Notes: generated from the sequence alone by a model not told the origin. Positions 51,561 through 62,386 are shown, counted from the first letter of the stretch. The stretch is 64,000 nt of DNA from Prorocentrum cordatum (GCA_963575745.1 CAUYUJ010006558.1:309501-373500); one strand, 5' to 3'. Translations and numbers: made by a program.

Positions 51561-52141
51561 GCCCTTTTGATATGTTTGGCGGCCTCCGGCGCCCTCGGGA
51601 GCCGTCCCAGGGGCGCCCCAGAGGCCCTGGTACCCCCATGCGCGCTCGAGGTCGCGGTCCCGAGCCCCCAGTCGTAGCTAGGCTTGGTCGGCCAACTCAT
51701 GTAATCTCATTTCGGTCGCTTCCTACGTCCAGGGACTCCCTTGGAGGCCCTGCGCAAGCCTCGGAATCGCATAGAAGGGGAAGTGCGGAAACGCAGAAAT
51801 CATTACTTAATTTCCTTTAAGTATTCAACGATTTGAGGCCCTCAGAAGCTTCCTGGGTTGTTCGGGGGAGGTGAGGGGGTCTGAACTGTGGTCTGTTGTG
51901 CAAGAGTAGACCGGGGGCCAAACTTGGAGAAAAAAAGGAACTGTGGGATGCCAATTTTTTCCAGTTCCTCGGCGCTGTTCGGCGCTGTTTTTTGTTTGTG
52001 CCTCGCGGGTCTTGTTAGCCGGGCCCCTCAGGGGTGTGGCTTCCGGACCCCCTGGGGGTTCTGGAGGCCTCTTGGAGGCCTGGAGAGCCGTCGGAAGGGT
52101 GTCTCAAGCTGCGCGGGAGCGTGTTGGGCCGTTCTTTGCGT
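51561..52141. other. Unclassified spacer
   Basis: No gene recognised. CCCATGCGCGCTCGAGGTCG near 51637 resembles CCCATGCCCCCTCGAGGCAG near 57930, at the end of another CTTGGGG block, so it may be a shared terminal motif of this repeat family. Confidence 0.45.
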
Positions 52142-52425
52142 GCTGGGGGCTCCTTGGGGTCGTCTTGGGCTGTCCTTGGGCGTCTTGGGGGCCCCCCCGG
52201 AAGCCGGGAGACGCGGTACCGGCCAGATGTCAGGGGATGTGGGGGATCTCCGAGTCGGAGTCCCACTTTGAAAAAAAACGGGGAATTCTGGAAATTCCTT
52301 TTTCCCAACCCTCCTTAGTTGGGTATTCGTTTTGACTAGAGAACTGTGGTCGCGTCCCTCCTCCTCCTCCTCCTCCTCCTGCTCCCGCCTCCCGCCTCCC
52401 CCTGCCCTGTCTTCGCCGACGATGG
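52142..52425. repeat. Duplicated spacer R, copy 1
   Basis: 52142-52440 (GTCCTTGGGCGTCTTGGGGG to GTCTTCGCCGACGATGGGGG) recurs at 53699-53985 with few changes; the TCC trinucleotide run differs in length. The two copies plus intervening 101-bp units form a ~1.55-kb tandem duplication. Confidence 0.85.
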
Positions 52426-53698
52426 GGGCTGCGATCTGCGACACTGTCGCCTCTTTCGAGGGCTGCTGGTAGGTCCTGCGGAGTGAGGCACCGTGCAGAT
52501 CTGAGCGAGGCCTCGCCGTCCCTGGGGGGGCTGCGATCTGCAAAACTGTCGCCTCTTTCGAGGGCTGCTGGTGGGTCCTGCGGAGTGAGGCACCGCGCAG
52601 ATCTGAGCGAGACCTCGCCGTCCCTGGGGGGCTGCGAGCTGCGAAAATGTCGCCACTTTCGAGGGCTGCTGGTGGGTCCTGCGGAGTGAGGCACCGCGCA
52701 GATCTGAGCGAGACCTCGCAGTCCCTGGGGGGCTGCGATCTGCGAAACTGTCGCCTCTTTCGAAGGCTGCTGGTGGGTCCTGCGGAGTGAGGCACCGCGC
52801 AGATCTGAGCGAGACCTCGCCGTCCCTGGGGGGCTGCGATCTGCGAAACTGTCGCCACTTTCGAGGGCTGCTGGTGGGTCCTGCGGACTGAGGCGCCGCG
52901 CAGATCTGAGCGAGACCTCGCCGTCCCTGGGAGCTGCGATCTGCGAAACTGTCGCCACTTTCGAGGGCTGCTGGTGGGTCCTGCGGAGTGAGGCACCGCG
53001 CAGATCTGAGCGAGACCTCGCCGTCCTGGGAGGCTGCGATCTGCGAAACTGTCTCCACTTTCGAGGGCTGAGTGAATCACCGCGCGGGATGAGCGGGACC
53101 TCGCCGTCCTGGGGGGGCTGCGATCTGCGAAACTGTCGCCACTTTGCGAGAGGCTGGATGGCCGTCCCTGGGTGCCTGCGGTCGCCACTTTCGAGGGCTG
53201 ATGGCCTGCGGAGTGAGGCACCGCGCAGATCTGAGCGAGACCTCGCCGTCCCTGGGGGGCTGCGATCTGCGAAACGGTCGCGACTTTCGAGGGCTGCTGG
53301 TGGGTCCTGCGGACTGAAGCACCGCGCGGACCTGAGCGAGACCTCGCCGTCCTTGGGGGGCTGCGATCTGCGAAACTATCGCCTCTTTGGAAGGCTGTTG
53401 GTGGGTCCTGCGGAGTGAGGCACCGCGCAGATCTGAGCGAGACCTCGCCGTCCCTGGGGGGCTGCGATCTGCGAAACGGTCGCGACTTTCGAGGGCTGCT
53501 GGTGGGTCCTGCGGACTGAAGCACCGCGCGGACCTGAGCGAGACCTCGCCGTCCCTGGGGGGCTGCGATCTGCGAAACCGTCGCAATTTTCGATGGGGGC
53601 TTGGGGGGCCAGCATAGCGATCAGTGGAACTGTCGCCACTTTCGAAGACTGTTGGCGGGTCCAGCGGAGTGAGGCACCGCGCAGATCTGAGCGAGACC
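52426..53698. repeat. 101-bp minisatellite, block 1
   Basis: Tandem units, anchored at CTGCGATCTGCGAAACTGTC (about 52429, 52531, 52632, 52733 and so on). Each contains GTGGGTCCTGCGGAGTGAGG and GCGCAGATCTGAGCGAGACC; GATCTGCG and CGCAGATC in the unit are inverted. Units near 53060-53200 are truncated and rearranged. Frames on both strands stay open (SQIAAPQGRRGLAQICAVP) and are repeat artefacts. Confidence 0.9.
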
Positions 53699-54390
53699 TG
53701 GGGGCTCCTTGGGGTCGTCTTGGGCTGTCCTTGGGCGTCTTGGGGGCCCCCCCGGAAGCCGGGAGACGCGGTACCGGCCAGATGTCAGGGGATGTAGGGG
53801 ATCTCCGAGTCGGAGTCCCACTTTGAAAAAAAACGGGAATTCTGGAAATTCCTTTTTCCCAACCCTCCTTACTTGGGTATTCGTTTTGACTAGAGAACTG
53901 TGGTCGCGTCCCTCCTCCTCCTCCTCCTGCTCCCGCCTCCCGCCTCCCCCTGCCCTGTCTTCGCCGACGATGGGGGTTGCGATCTGCGAAACTGTCGCCA
54001 CTTTCGAGGGCTGCTGGTGGGTCCTGCGGAGTGAGGCACCGCGCAGATCTGAGCGAGACTTCGCCGTCCCTGAGGGGCTGCGATCTGCGAAGCTGTCGCC
54101 ACTTTCGAGGGCTGCTGGTGGGTCCTGCGGAGTGAGGCACCGCGCAGATCTGAGCGAAACCTCGCCGTGCCTGGGTGGCTGCGATCTGCGAAACGGTCGC
54201 GACTTTCGAGGGCTGCTGGTGGGTCCTGCGGAGTGAGGCACCGTGCAGATCTGAGCGGGGCCTCGCCGTCCTTGGGGGGCTGCGATCTGCGAGACCGTTG
54301 CAATTTTCGAAGGCTGGTGGCGGGTTGAGCGGAGCAAGGCACCAGGCAGATCTGAGCGAGGCATCGCAATCCTTGGGGGGCTGCGAGCCT
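53699..54390. repeat. Spacer R copy 2 and 101-bp minisatellite, block 2
   Basis: 53699-53985 is the second copy of spacer R. From 53970 there are about four further 101-bp units to 54390, the last diverged (GGCGGGTTGAGCGGAGCAAG). Confidence 0.85.
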
Positions 54391-54630
54391 CACGAATGCC
54401 GCTCGCAGAAGTATATGCGCCCATGTCACGTCATCACCTCCGTATAACTTCTCCCACGCTACTCATGCCCCGCATTGCGCAGGGGTTGGGTACGTCGCCA
54501 GGGAAATGTCCCAACCCTCCTTGGTTGTGTATTCGTTTTGATCAAAGCACTGTGGTCGTGTCCCTCCTCCTCCTCCTCCTCCTCCTTCTTCTCCCGCCTC
54601 AATATTGTCTCCTCTTGCCTTGTAGGTGCC
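54391..54630. repeat. Spacer with CTCC run
   Basis: 54396-54500 is similar to 56030-56150 (ACGTCATCAC and GCATTGCGCA.GGGTTGGGTACGTCGCCAG), so the same flank borders the minisatellite on both sides. A TCC trinucleotide run is at about 54564-54595. No gene. Confidence 0.7.
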
Positions 54631-54702
<72 letters not shown>

Positions 54703-54836
54703 GCGTGGTGCGTGTGCGTGTGCGTGTGTGCGTGTGTGTGCGTGTGCGTGTGCGTGGCGTGCGCGTGTGCGTGTGCGTGTGCGTGTGCGTGTGGTGCGTG
54801 TGCGTGCGTGGTTGCGTGCGTTGCGTGTGCGCGCGC

Positions 54837-54871
<35 letters not shown>

Positions 54872-54888
54872 GTGTGCGTGTGTGTGTG

Positions 54889-54933
<45 letters not shown>

Positions 54934-54965
54934 GTGTGTTGTGTGTGTGTGTGTGTGTGTGTGCG

Positions 54966-54996
<31 letters not shown>

Positions 54997-55012
54997 TTGT
55001 GTGTGCGTGTGC
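54631..55012. repeat. GT/GC dinucleotide microsatellite (~380 bp)
   Basis: Almost uninterrupted GTGTGT with GCGTGTGC phases, in the middle of the 101-bp minisatellite. It gives Cys-Val and Thr-His frames only. Confidence 0.95.
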
Positions 55013-55985
55013 ATCTTGCATGCGGTACCCCTTGTGTGCATCTTGCATGGGGTGCTGCGATCTGCGACACTGTCGCCACGTTCGAGGGCTGCTGGTGGGT
55101 CCTGCGGACTGAGGCACCGCGCGGACCTGAGAGAGACCTCGCTGTCCCTGGGGGGCTGCGATCTGCGAAACGGTCGCCACTTTCGAGGGCTGCTGGTGGG
55201 TCCTGCGGAGTGAGGCACCGCGCAGATCTGAGCGAGACCTCGCCGTCCCTGAGGGGCTGCGGCCTGCGACACTGTCGCCACTTTTGAGGGCTGCTGGTGG
55301 GTTCTGCGGACTGCGGCACCGCAAGAACCTGAGCGAGACCTCGCCGTCCCTGGGGGGCTGCGATCTGTGACACTGTCGCCACTTTCGAGGGCTGCTGGTG
55401 GGTCCTGCGGAATGACGCACCGCGCGGACCTGAGCGAGACCTCGCCGTCCCTGGGGGGCTGCGATCTGCGACACTGTCGCCACTTTCGAGGAGGGCTGCT
55501 GGTGGGTCCTGCGGATGAAGCACCGCGGGGACCTGAGCGAGACCTCGCCGTCCCTGGGGGGCTGCGATCTGCGACACTGTCGCCACTTTCGAGGGCTGCT
55601 GGTGGGTCCTGCGGAATGACGCACCGCGCGGACCTGAGCGAGACCTCGCCGTCCCTGGAGGGCTGCGATCTGCGACACTGTCGCCACTTTCGAGGGCTGC
55701 TGGTGGGTCCTGCGGACTGAGGCACCGCGGGGACCTGAGCGAGACCTCGCCGTCCCTGGGGGGCTGCGATCTGCGACACTGTCGCCACTTTCGAGCCACT
55801 TTCGAAGGCTGTTGGTGGGTCCTGCGGACTGAAGCACCGCGGGGACTTGAGCGAGACCTCGCCGTCCCTGGGGGGCTGCGATCTGCGACACTGTCGCAAC
55901 TTTTGAGGGCTGCTGGTGGGTCCTGCGGAATGACGCACCGCGCGGACCTGAGCGAGACCTCGCCGTCCCTGGGGGTGGGGGCTGC
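55013..55985. repeat. 101-bp minisatellite, block 3
   Basis: About nine more units (CTGCGATCTGCGACACTGTC). Most carry GACACTG and GCGCGGACC or GCGGGGACC where block 1 has GAAACTG and GCGCAGATC, so this is a distinct sub-family. Confidence 0.9.
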
Positions 55986-56240
55986 GTTAGTAAACACTAC
56001 GACGCCCTTATATCTTGAGCGGGCGCCTGCGAGCCTTCCGATTGCTGCCTGCAAAATCACATGCGTCCATCTTACGTCATCACACCCGTTGTAGCAATCC
56101 TGATGTATTTGCGCCCAGCATTGCGCAAGGGTTGGGTACGTCGCCAGAGTAATTCCCCCAAAAAATCATCAATCTTCGAGGGTTGGAAGCGGGAAAACGT
56201 CAGAAGGCGAAAAACAATGAAAAAGACATGGGAAATCAAC
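55986..56240. other. Flank of minisatellite
   Basis: 56030-56150 mirrors 54396-54500. The following ~90 bp are A-rich and show no gene. Confidence 0.5.
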
Positions 56241-57960
56241 GATGTTACCCTCGTTGGGCTCTCTCGGGACGGCTCTCGCAGCTCTCTTGGGCTGTTTGGG
56301 GCCTCGTCGGGGTCTTCTTGGGGCCTCTCAAGGATCGGGGGTGTGTTGGGGGCCTCTGGGGCGTCCCAGAGGCCCCTCGGAGGTCGCTGGAAGCCTCCTG
56401 CTCCCGCTTTTGGGCCCATTTTGGGTCTGTTCTGGGGTAGTCTGGGGCTGTCCTGGGCGCCTCTTCGGCAGTCTTGGAGCCTTCTTGGCTCGTCTCGGGG
56501 CCGTCCTGAGGGTCTCATGGGTGGTCTTGGGGCGGTCTTGGGAGCCTCTTCGGCGCTCTTGGACCATTGGAAGCTCGAAAACGCGAGAAGCCAAAAACAT
56601 TGCAAAAACAAAAGGAAATCGACGATTTGGGCCTCTTCGGGCCGTCCCGGGACGCCTCTCTTGGGGTCTCTTGGAGGCCACCTGAGAGCCTCGAGAGCCG
56701 TCCGAAGGCTGATTTGGGCTGCTTGGGAACGTCTTGGACCATCTTTTCGCATTCTGGGTGCTCCTGGGAGGCGTCTTGGGCCCTCCTGGGGCGCTGTGGA
56801 GGCTCCCCGGAAAGGCCTTTTGGGCTCCTGGGGGAATTCTTGGGCGGTTTAGGTGTCTCGTGGGCCGTCTTGGCCCCCTCGTGGGCCGTCTTGGGGCCCT
56901 CTTGGGGGGATCCTCGACTGCCTTGGGTGCAGGCAAACACACAAAAATATCAGTTTTCCAAGAAATCTACGATTTTTGCTTATTGGGCCACTCTCGGGGT
57001 GCTTCTTGGGGTGCCTTCGGAGCCTCTTTTGCGCTGTTTTTTCGGGTCTCATGGGGGCCTCTTGGGGCTTCTGGGCCCCTTCTTGGAGCGTCTTGGCGTC
57101 TCCTAGGGTCTCTTGGGCCAGAAAGGCAAGAATTTCCGGTTCCTCGTCCCCGTCTTGGGCGCCGCCTCGGGGCGTTCTTGGGCGGTTTAGGCGCCTCGTG
57201 GGCCGTCTTGGCCCCCTCGTGGGCCGTCTTGGGGCCCTTTTGGGGGCATCCTCGACCGCCTTGGGTGCCTCTTGGGCCGTCTTGGATGCAGTGGACGCCC
57301 AAAAGGCAAACACGCCAAAAACATCAGCTTTCCAATAGGAAATCTACGATTTTTGCTTATTGGGCCACTCTCGGGGTGCCTCTTGGAGCGTCTTCGGGGC
57401 CTCTTTTGCTGTTTTTTCGGGTCTCATGGGGGCCTCTTGGGGCTTCTGGGCCCCTTCTTGGAGCGTCTTGACGTCTCCGAGGGTCTCTTGGGCCAAAAAG
57501 CCAGAATTTCTGGTTCCTCGTCTCCGTCTTGGGCGCCGCCTTGGGGCGTGTTTGTGCGGTTTGGGCGCCTCGTGGGCCGTCTTGGCGCCCTCGTGGACCG
57601 TCTTGGGGCCCTCTTGGGGGCATCCTCGACCGGCTTGGGTGCCTCTTGGGCCGTCTTGGACGCAGTGGACGCTCAAAAGGCAAACACGCCAAAAGTATCA
57701 GTTGTCCCGTAGGAAATCAACGATTTTTGCTTATTGGGCTCTCTCGGGGTGCCTCTTGGGGCGTCTTCGGGGCCTTCGGGGGTCTTCTTGGCGTCATGGG
57801 AGTCGTCTTGAAAAGCGTCTGGAGCCATTGCTGCGGCCTCCTGGGGCCTCCCTGCAGCCTCTTGGGGCCCTGTTGGTTTCGGGACGCCGAAACCCTGTAA
57901 AAACACATGGAAAACAACGCCCGGTACTCCCATGCCCCCTCGAGGCAGCGGCCCCGGGCG
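56241..57960. repeat. CTTGGGG-type repeats with ~370-bp tandem units
   Basis: 56241-56930 is short-period CTCTTGGGG sequence. From about 56945 three ~370-bp units start at CAGTTTTCCAAGAAATCTAC (56951), CAGCTTTCCAATAGGAAATC (57325) and CAGTTGTCCCGTAGGAAATC (57699). Each is followed by CGATTTTTGCTTATTGGGC and a CCTTGGGTGCCTCTTGGGC tail. Frames are Gly/Leu/Ser repeats. No gene recognised. Confidence 0.8.
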
Positions 57961-58270
57961 CCCGGGCGTCGTGCCCTGGGATATATGGATATATATATAT
58001 ATGGATATAAATATATGGATATATATATATATGGATATATTGATATATTTATATATATGTAAGTATGGTGAAGTTGATATGCCAACTATGGTTTGTCTAA
58101 GACCATTACCTCACCTGTTTCATTTCTTTATTTCTTTCTCTCTCTCTCTCTCTCTGTCGTTTCACTCCGTTTCAGAGCAGCTACCGAACTCAAGTAAATC
58201 CGGCTGGGTTTAGTTTTATCAGATCCAACCTGTCCTAAAGAAAATAGGACCAGAGTTGAGATTATGATGT
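57961..58270. repeat. ATATGG and CT microsatellites
   Basis: ATATATGG-type repeats (57979-58060) and a CT run (58133-58157), followed by unique sequence. No gene. Confidence 0.85.
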
Positions 58271-58475
58271 ATAGGACCTGTTAGGCATGTTGTCTTATGA
58301 GCAGGAGATCGTGTACTGTGGCAGACATAGAATGCCATGTGTGTACTGTCGTTCGCACTTTGGCTCAATTCACACGAGCAGTAAACTATATCCACATTTA
58401 TTGTCATTAGTTCATATAGCTTTCGCTGAACGAATAGAACTTATCCCAAGTTCAAGATTTTCATCAGATCTGGAG
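58271..58475 (+). repeat. LTR-like repeat, second copy
   Basis: Homologous to 32181-32377 on the same strand, from TAGGACCTGTTAGGCATG to TTTTCATCAGATCTGGAG. A ~10-bp insertion relative to the other copy (GAACGAATAG) precedes CTTATCCC. No copia coding follows, so it would be a solo or truncated copy. Confidence 0.75.
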
Positions 58476-58990
58476 TCCCCCCCACCTCTAGAGCGAGCGA
58501 TTTGGAACTCCATTCCGGCTGCATGGCTCCGCGAGGGAGCGGCTGGAGGGGGGGGGCCTACGCCCACCCCAGGTTGGTGATTTTGCCACTTGTACCCATC
58601 TGTTGTTTCCAATAGCTGTCTGCACACATTGTTTGGTATCGTCTGTCCACCGAGTTTTTTGGACGCCCTGGGCGTCGGCGGGCTGACGAGACCAGATCAA
58701 GATGTGGAGTCCAATTTACCACCTGTGTCGGCCATTCTGAAGCTTCCATGTTGATGACTCTCTGTGCCCATGCCATGTTTCCTTTTGTAAGCCATGGTCC
58801 AATCAGCGACCTTGTATTGCTGCATCCGTCGCGTAAGTTTTCCTTCTATACTGTCGCATGTTACCATTCTTCTATGTTTTTCCTTCTGTGAACCATGGCC
58901 CAATCATCGAGACACTAAGCTCTGGAAACTCTTGAAGTGTAGTTATATCAGCAGGCTGCCAGAAAAGGCCGACTCCGAACGAGGCCGCCA
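58476..58990 (-). pseudogene. RTE-like LINE 3' remnant
   Basis: Minus-strand fragments VADWTMAYKRKHGMG, MAWAQRVINMEASEWPTQVV, NWTPHLDLVSSARRRPGRPK and, one frame over, TRWTDDTKQCVQTAIGNNRW. The RRRPGRP(K)TRWTDD signature is the C-terminal motif of RTE/Craft-type LINE polyproteins. No RT palm motif is present. A G-run at 58545-58552 and frame changes break it. Confidence 0.55.
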
Positions 58991-59055
58991 AGGAACGATG
59001 GCCCGACAGTCCGACGGTGAGGGGACCCCCACCGTGGCCCCAGCCGAGCTGCTCG

Positions 59056-61428
59056 TCAGATGCCCACTGTGCTGGAGTCCGAGCTCTCGGTCCAATCTGG
59101 CTTGGACGCGCCCGCGTCGTACGAGGTCTCGACCGAGGCCCGCCGGGCGTCTTCGGACCCGCCCGCGTCGTCCGAGGCCCGCTGGGCAGCCGAGGGGTCG
59201 GCCGAGGGAGCCGCCCCGTCGTGGCCCAGGCCGTCGGCGTCCACGCTCTCGACGAAGGGCACGGGCGCGGGCGTCGAGGCGACGCGGAGCCTGGACTCGC
59301 TGCGGTCCATGTCGAAGCTGAGGCCCCAGAGGCGCGAGACGGGGCGCACGGCCGCGTGGAAGAGGACGTAGAAGGCGAGCAGCCTCTCCGCGGCGGCGAC
59401 GCGCGTCTCGTAGATGCCCTCCATGTAGCCGAGCTCGGCGATCATGTGCTTGCCGCCAGCGCCCTTCTTGACGCGGGCCTTGGACCCGCTCTGCTCGCCG
59501 ATCACGGCGTCCTGGGTGCCTGCGGGGTCTAGCATCGAAGTCTTCCTGGTGGCGCTGTCCCAGGTCAGCCTGTTACCGTTGTTCTTTGTCGGACTGTAGG
59601 TCTTGCTCGGGCTGTGCTTTCTCGTCGGGCTGTAGGTCTTGCTCGGGCTGTACTTTTTCGTCGGGCTGTAGGTCTTGCTCGGGCTGTGCTTTATCGAACT
59701 GGCCTGGCCGAACATGCGCGAGCCGAGGCTCTGCATGCCCCGCATGCTGCCCACCTTGGAGGTTGGGGCTTCGCTCATGGCGGTCTGGGCCTTCATGGTC
59801 TCCACGTTCTCCCTCCACAAGTCGAAGCACCGGTGGGTCGAGTAAGGCATCGAGAACGGCAACGCGCTGTAGTGCATCATCCACTGGCGTTTCCGCTGCC
59901 GGAACTCCTCCTGCGTCCGCCACGCCGCCTGCTTCGGCAGCGCGAGGGGCTGTGTCGCGTTCACCTCGGCCATGCAGGAGGCCAAGTTCTCCGTCTGCCT
60001 GTCGGCACGCTCCTGACCCCTCTTCGCCACGAAGTCAGCCCACTCCTCGTAGCATGCCTTCAGTACGCTCCAGGCATTTCCTGCGACGTCGCCCATGTTG
60101 TGCCTGGCCAGCGCAAACCTCTTCTGCTGGTCCAGCTGCATCTGCGCGATGATCTTCTCCATATTGCGACTGCGGAGCACCGCCATGATGTTCGAGGCGG
60201 TGAACTTGAAGACGCCGGTCTTCCTCTTAGAACTGAGACTTCTGGTACTGAACGTCTCCGGACCCTGGCATAGTGTAGCCATCTCACTCCCATTGCTAAA
60301 GATTCCCGAAGACCTCGAATCCTCGCGCTGCGGCTGCTCATTCTGAGGAGGATGCTGAGACAAAGTGGATTCCTGCCGGGCGAAGAACTTGACGGGGCTC
60401 AACTTCTTCACCACCGTGTCGCACATGTTCGTCGCTATTGCAGATGCCGCTTGTGGAGCGTGTCCGCGGATGGTTCTGCTGCCCTTCCGGACCTGCGAGC
60501 TTGTCAGATGCACTGCAACGTCGTCGAGAACCTGCGTGATGTCGAAGTCCTCAGGCTCGATATCCAAAACTGTCGAGTACTCTTTGACGAATTCGCTTAT
60601 GACAACTTGGGCATCATCGAAATCTATCGTTTGGGACCTCATCTTTTGCTGGATATCTTCAATCCGCACATCCTGGAACGGAGCCTCGTTGCCTCGCGTG
60701 CTGGCACCGCTCAAGTCCCCCTCGACGAGCATGGCAACCCCATGCATCACGTCCGCAGGAGCGTGCCCACCAAACTCACTGCGCAGCAGCTTCTGAGAAT
60801 AGAACGCTGGCCTGTGCTCAGAGGACAGCGTGACAGACTTCTGGAAGAGGCCGGGCTTCATCCAAGGGTTGTGCCCGACGGACACGATCTCAACGCCCGT
60901 GTTCGGGTTCGCAGCGATGAAGCGCGCCTGCTGCAGGGACATGATGCTGGCGGCCTCCATGGAGGCAAGCGTCCCGAGGCGACCGTCGGCGCGGCCAGCG
61001 AGAATGATCACATCGGACGTGGTCAGGTGGGTCATCTCATGCACGAAGTGATCCTCGCCGTTCTGGCCCAGAACGCCAAACGTGGTGAACCGGAATGCAA
61101 GCGCACGCAACTTGGACACATAGGCGCGGAGCAGCTTGTAATTGACCGTGCAATCGACTATGACCAACGTCTTCCCAGAATAGCGCACGAAAAGGCGGCG
61201 GCCAGTGCAGAGTCGGTGTGCCGTGGCCAAGCAAGCGCCCATGAAGACATAGAGATGGGCATCGAGATGCGCCGCGATGTAACTGATGGCCACCCACCAC
61301 CACTCGTCTGGATCATCGTCGAATGTAGCAATGTCGCCTATGTGACCCCACGCGGCGCTGAACAAAGGGTATCCAAGTGTCACCGTGATGTAGACGTACA
61401 CGGCTGAAAGCAGCAAGGAATCCACCAC
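59056..61428 (-). CDS. Unidentified large protein with membrane segments and SPxK repeats
   Basis: A 790-codon open frame on the minus strand from GTG 61428. In-frame sequence continues 36 nt upstream to a stop at 61465-61467 with no ATG, so this is probably the last exon of a larger gene. Residues 1-25 and 45-70 are hydrophobic (LLLSAVYVYITVTLGYPLF; VAISYIAAHLDAHLYVFMG). Residues ~80-230 look Rossmann-like (KTLVIVDCTVNYKLLRAYVS; SDVIILAGRADG; EAASIM) and faintly recall RCK domains of Slo-type K+ channels; this is a guess. Residues ~575-615 hold three 12-residue repeats, KHSPSKTYSPTK and variants, i.e. S/T-P-x-K sites. The C-terminus is Ser/Asp/Ala-rich. No frameshift breaks it, unlike its neighbours. 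Confidence 0.6.
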   Translation of the reverse strand: MVDSLLLSAVYVYITVTLGYPLFSAAWGHIGDIATFDDDPDEWWWVAISYIAAHLDAHLYVFMGACLATAHRLCTGRRLFVRYSGKTLVIVDCTVNYKLLRAYVSKLRALAFRFTTFGVLGQNGEDHFVHEMTHLTTSDVIILAGRADGRLGTLASMEAASIMSLQQARFIAANPNTGVEIVSVGHNPWMKPGLFQKSVTLSSEHRPAFYSQKLLRSEFGGHAPADVMHGVAMLVEGDLSGASTRGNEAPFQDVRIEDIQQKMRSQTIDFDDAQVVISEFVKEYSTVLDIEPEDFDITQVLDDVAVHLTSSQVRKGSRTIRGHAPQAASAIATNMCDTVVKKLSPVKFFARQESTLSQHPPQNEQPQREDSRSSGIFSNGSEMATLCQGPETFSTRSLSSKRKTGVFKFTASNIMAVLRSRNMEKIIAQMQLDQQKRFALARHNMGDVAGNAWSVLKACYEEWADFVAKRGQERADRQTENLASCMAEVNATQPLALPKQAAWRTQEEFRQRKRQWMMHYSALPFSMPYSTHRCFDLWRENVETMKAQTAMSEAPTSKVGSMRGMQSLGSRMFGQASSIKHSPSKTYSPTKKYSPSKTYSPTRKHSPSKTYSPTKNNGNRLTWDSATRKTSMLDPAGTQDAVIGEQSGSKARVKKGAGGKHMIAELGYMEGIYETRVAAAERLLAFYVLFHAAVRPVSRLWGLSFDMDRSESRLRVASTPAPVPFVESVDADGLGHDGAAPSADPSAAQRASDDAGGSEDARRASVETSYDAGASKPDWTESSDSSTVGI

Positions 61429-61997
61429 CGTGCTCTGGCACGCTGGGGCGTAACATAATGCCTTCTATCTGTCTGGGAGACTTTGTGCAATTATCTTGAG
61501 GCGGTCTCCCCACCCTTTCGATCACCCGCGCTTAATAGCGCACCCGCGGCTTGCTCTCTGGCGCTCCCCGCGGACCAAAGACTGCTCCAAGACGGCCGGT
61601 GGACGTCTCAATAATGAAACAATATGGCCCAAAGAAACCCCAGACACAGCGCCCCCCAGGATGAGACATAAAACCCAGGAGGCCCCACAAATGTTCCAAC
61701 AACAGGCCCCACCAAGTGGCTCTAGGAATGGTTCTGGGAGGCGCACACACACAACTACCTGCAGCGATTGCTGCCGTGTGCCATCCCGTCCTTATTAACA
61801 TTCTTGAAATGCGCGTCTATGTAAAACTGGATGCTGGCACATACCTCTTCTGTATAGCCATATGCAAAAGATTCGGATGTATTGTCTGCTCCTCCTTGAT
61901 CTTGGCGTTTAAGTTTATCTATGGCGCCGGTTTTTAACTCGTGCAAACACCAATCAGTCTTGTGATCGTCTCTGTGCACATGCAAGAGGGCGCGCCG
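61429..61997. other. Region upstream of the 59-61 kb gene
   Basis: On the minus strand CGCCCCAG before the open frame (about 61444-61451) is a possible 3' splice site. No further exon could be recognised. The plus strand has no gene either. Confidence 0.4.
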
Positions 61998-62263
61998 CTG
62001 GATCACCCAAAGGGGGGGGGGGGGTCGGAACCCCCCCCCCCCCCCCCCTTGCCCGAGCCGTGGTCGGCGAACCCCCCCCCCCCCCCCCTGCCCGAGCCGT
62101 CGTCGGCGAACCCCCCCCCCCCTTGCCCGAGCCGTCGTCGGCGAACCCCCCCCCCCCCCCCCCCCTCTCCCGAACCGTCGTCGGCGAACCCCCCCCCCCC
62201 CCTTTCCCCGGCTCGCGCCCCGGCTCCGGAACCCCATCCCTACCACTCCCGCCCCGACCCCCC
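61998..62263. repeat. ~39-bp poly-C repeats
   Basis: A G14 run (62013-62026) is followed by four units of GCCCGAGCCGTCGTCGGCGAA plus 10-20 C (anchors near 62051, 62090, 62127 and 62168). The minus strand has repeated G-runs able to form quadruplexes. Confidence 0.9.
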
Positions 62264-62386
62264 CGAACCCCTAACCTCTAACCCAAACCCTGAACCCTAA
62301 TCCTTAATCCCTAACCCGAAGCCTAAACCCTAACCGTAGACCTAACCCTGACCCCAAACCCTAACACTAAGCCTAACACTAAACCT
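62264..62386. repeat. Degenerate telomere-like tract
   Basis: Variants of CCCTAAA/CCCTAA (CCCTAAC, CCCTGAAC, CCTAAACCCTAACC, CCTAACACTAAGCC) fill ~120 bp. Read on the minus strand they are TTTAGGG-like and point left. The interstitial position between a poly-C array and low-copy repeats suggests an old chromosome end or a misjoin. Confidence 0.8.

Noticed and set aside
52028-56060. ORFs of up to 533 codons in the 101-bp minisatellite and GT tract
   Set aside because: They encode repeats such as SQIAAPQGRRGL and Thr-His or Cys-Val runs. All arise from tandem DNA.
59056-61428. Confident assignment as a BK/Slo potassium channel
   Set aside because: Only a short stretch (SDVIILAGRADG...EAASIM) recalls RCK domains. 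No pore signature (GYG) is present in the frame.
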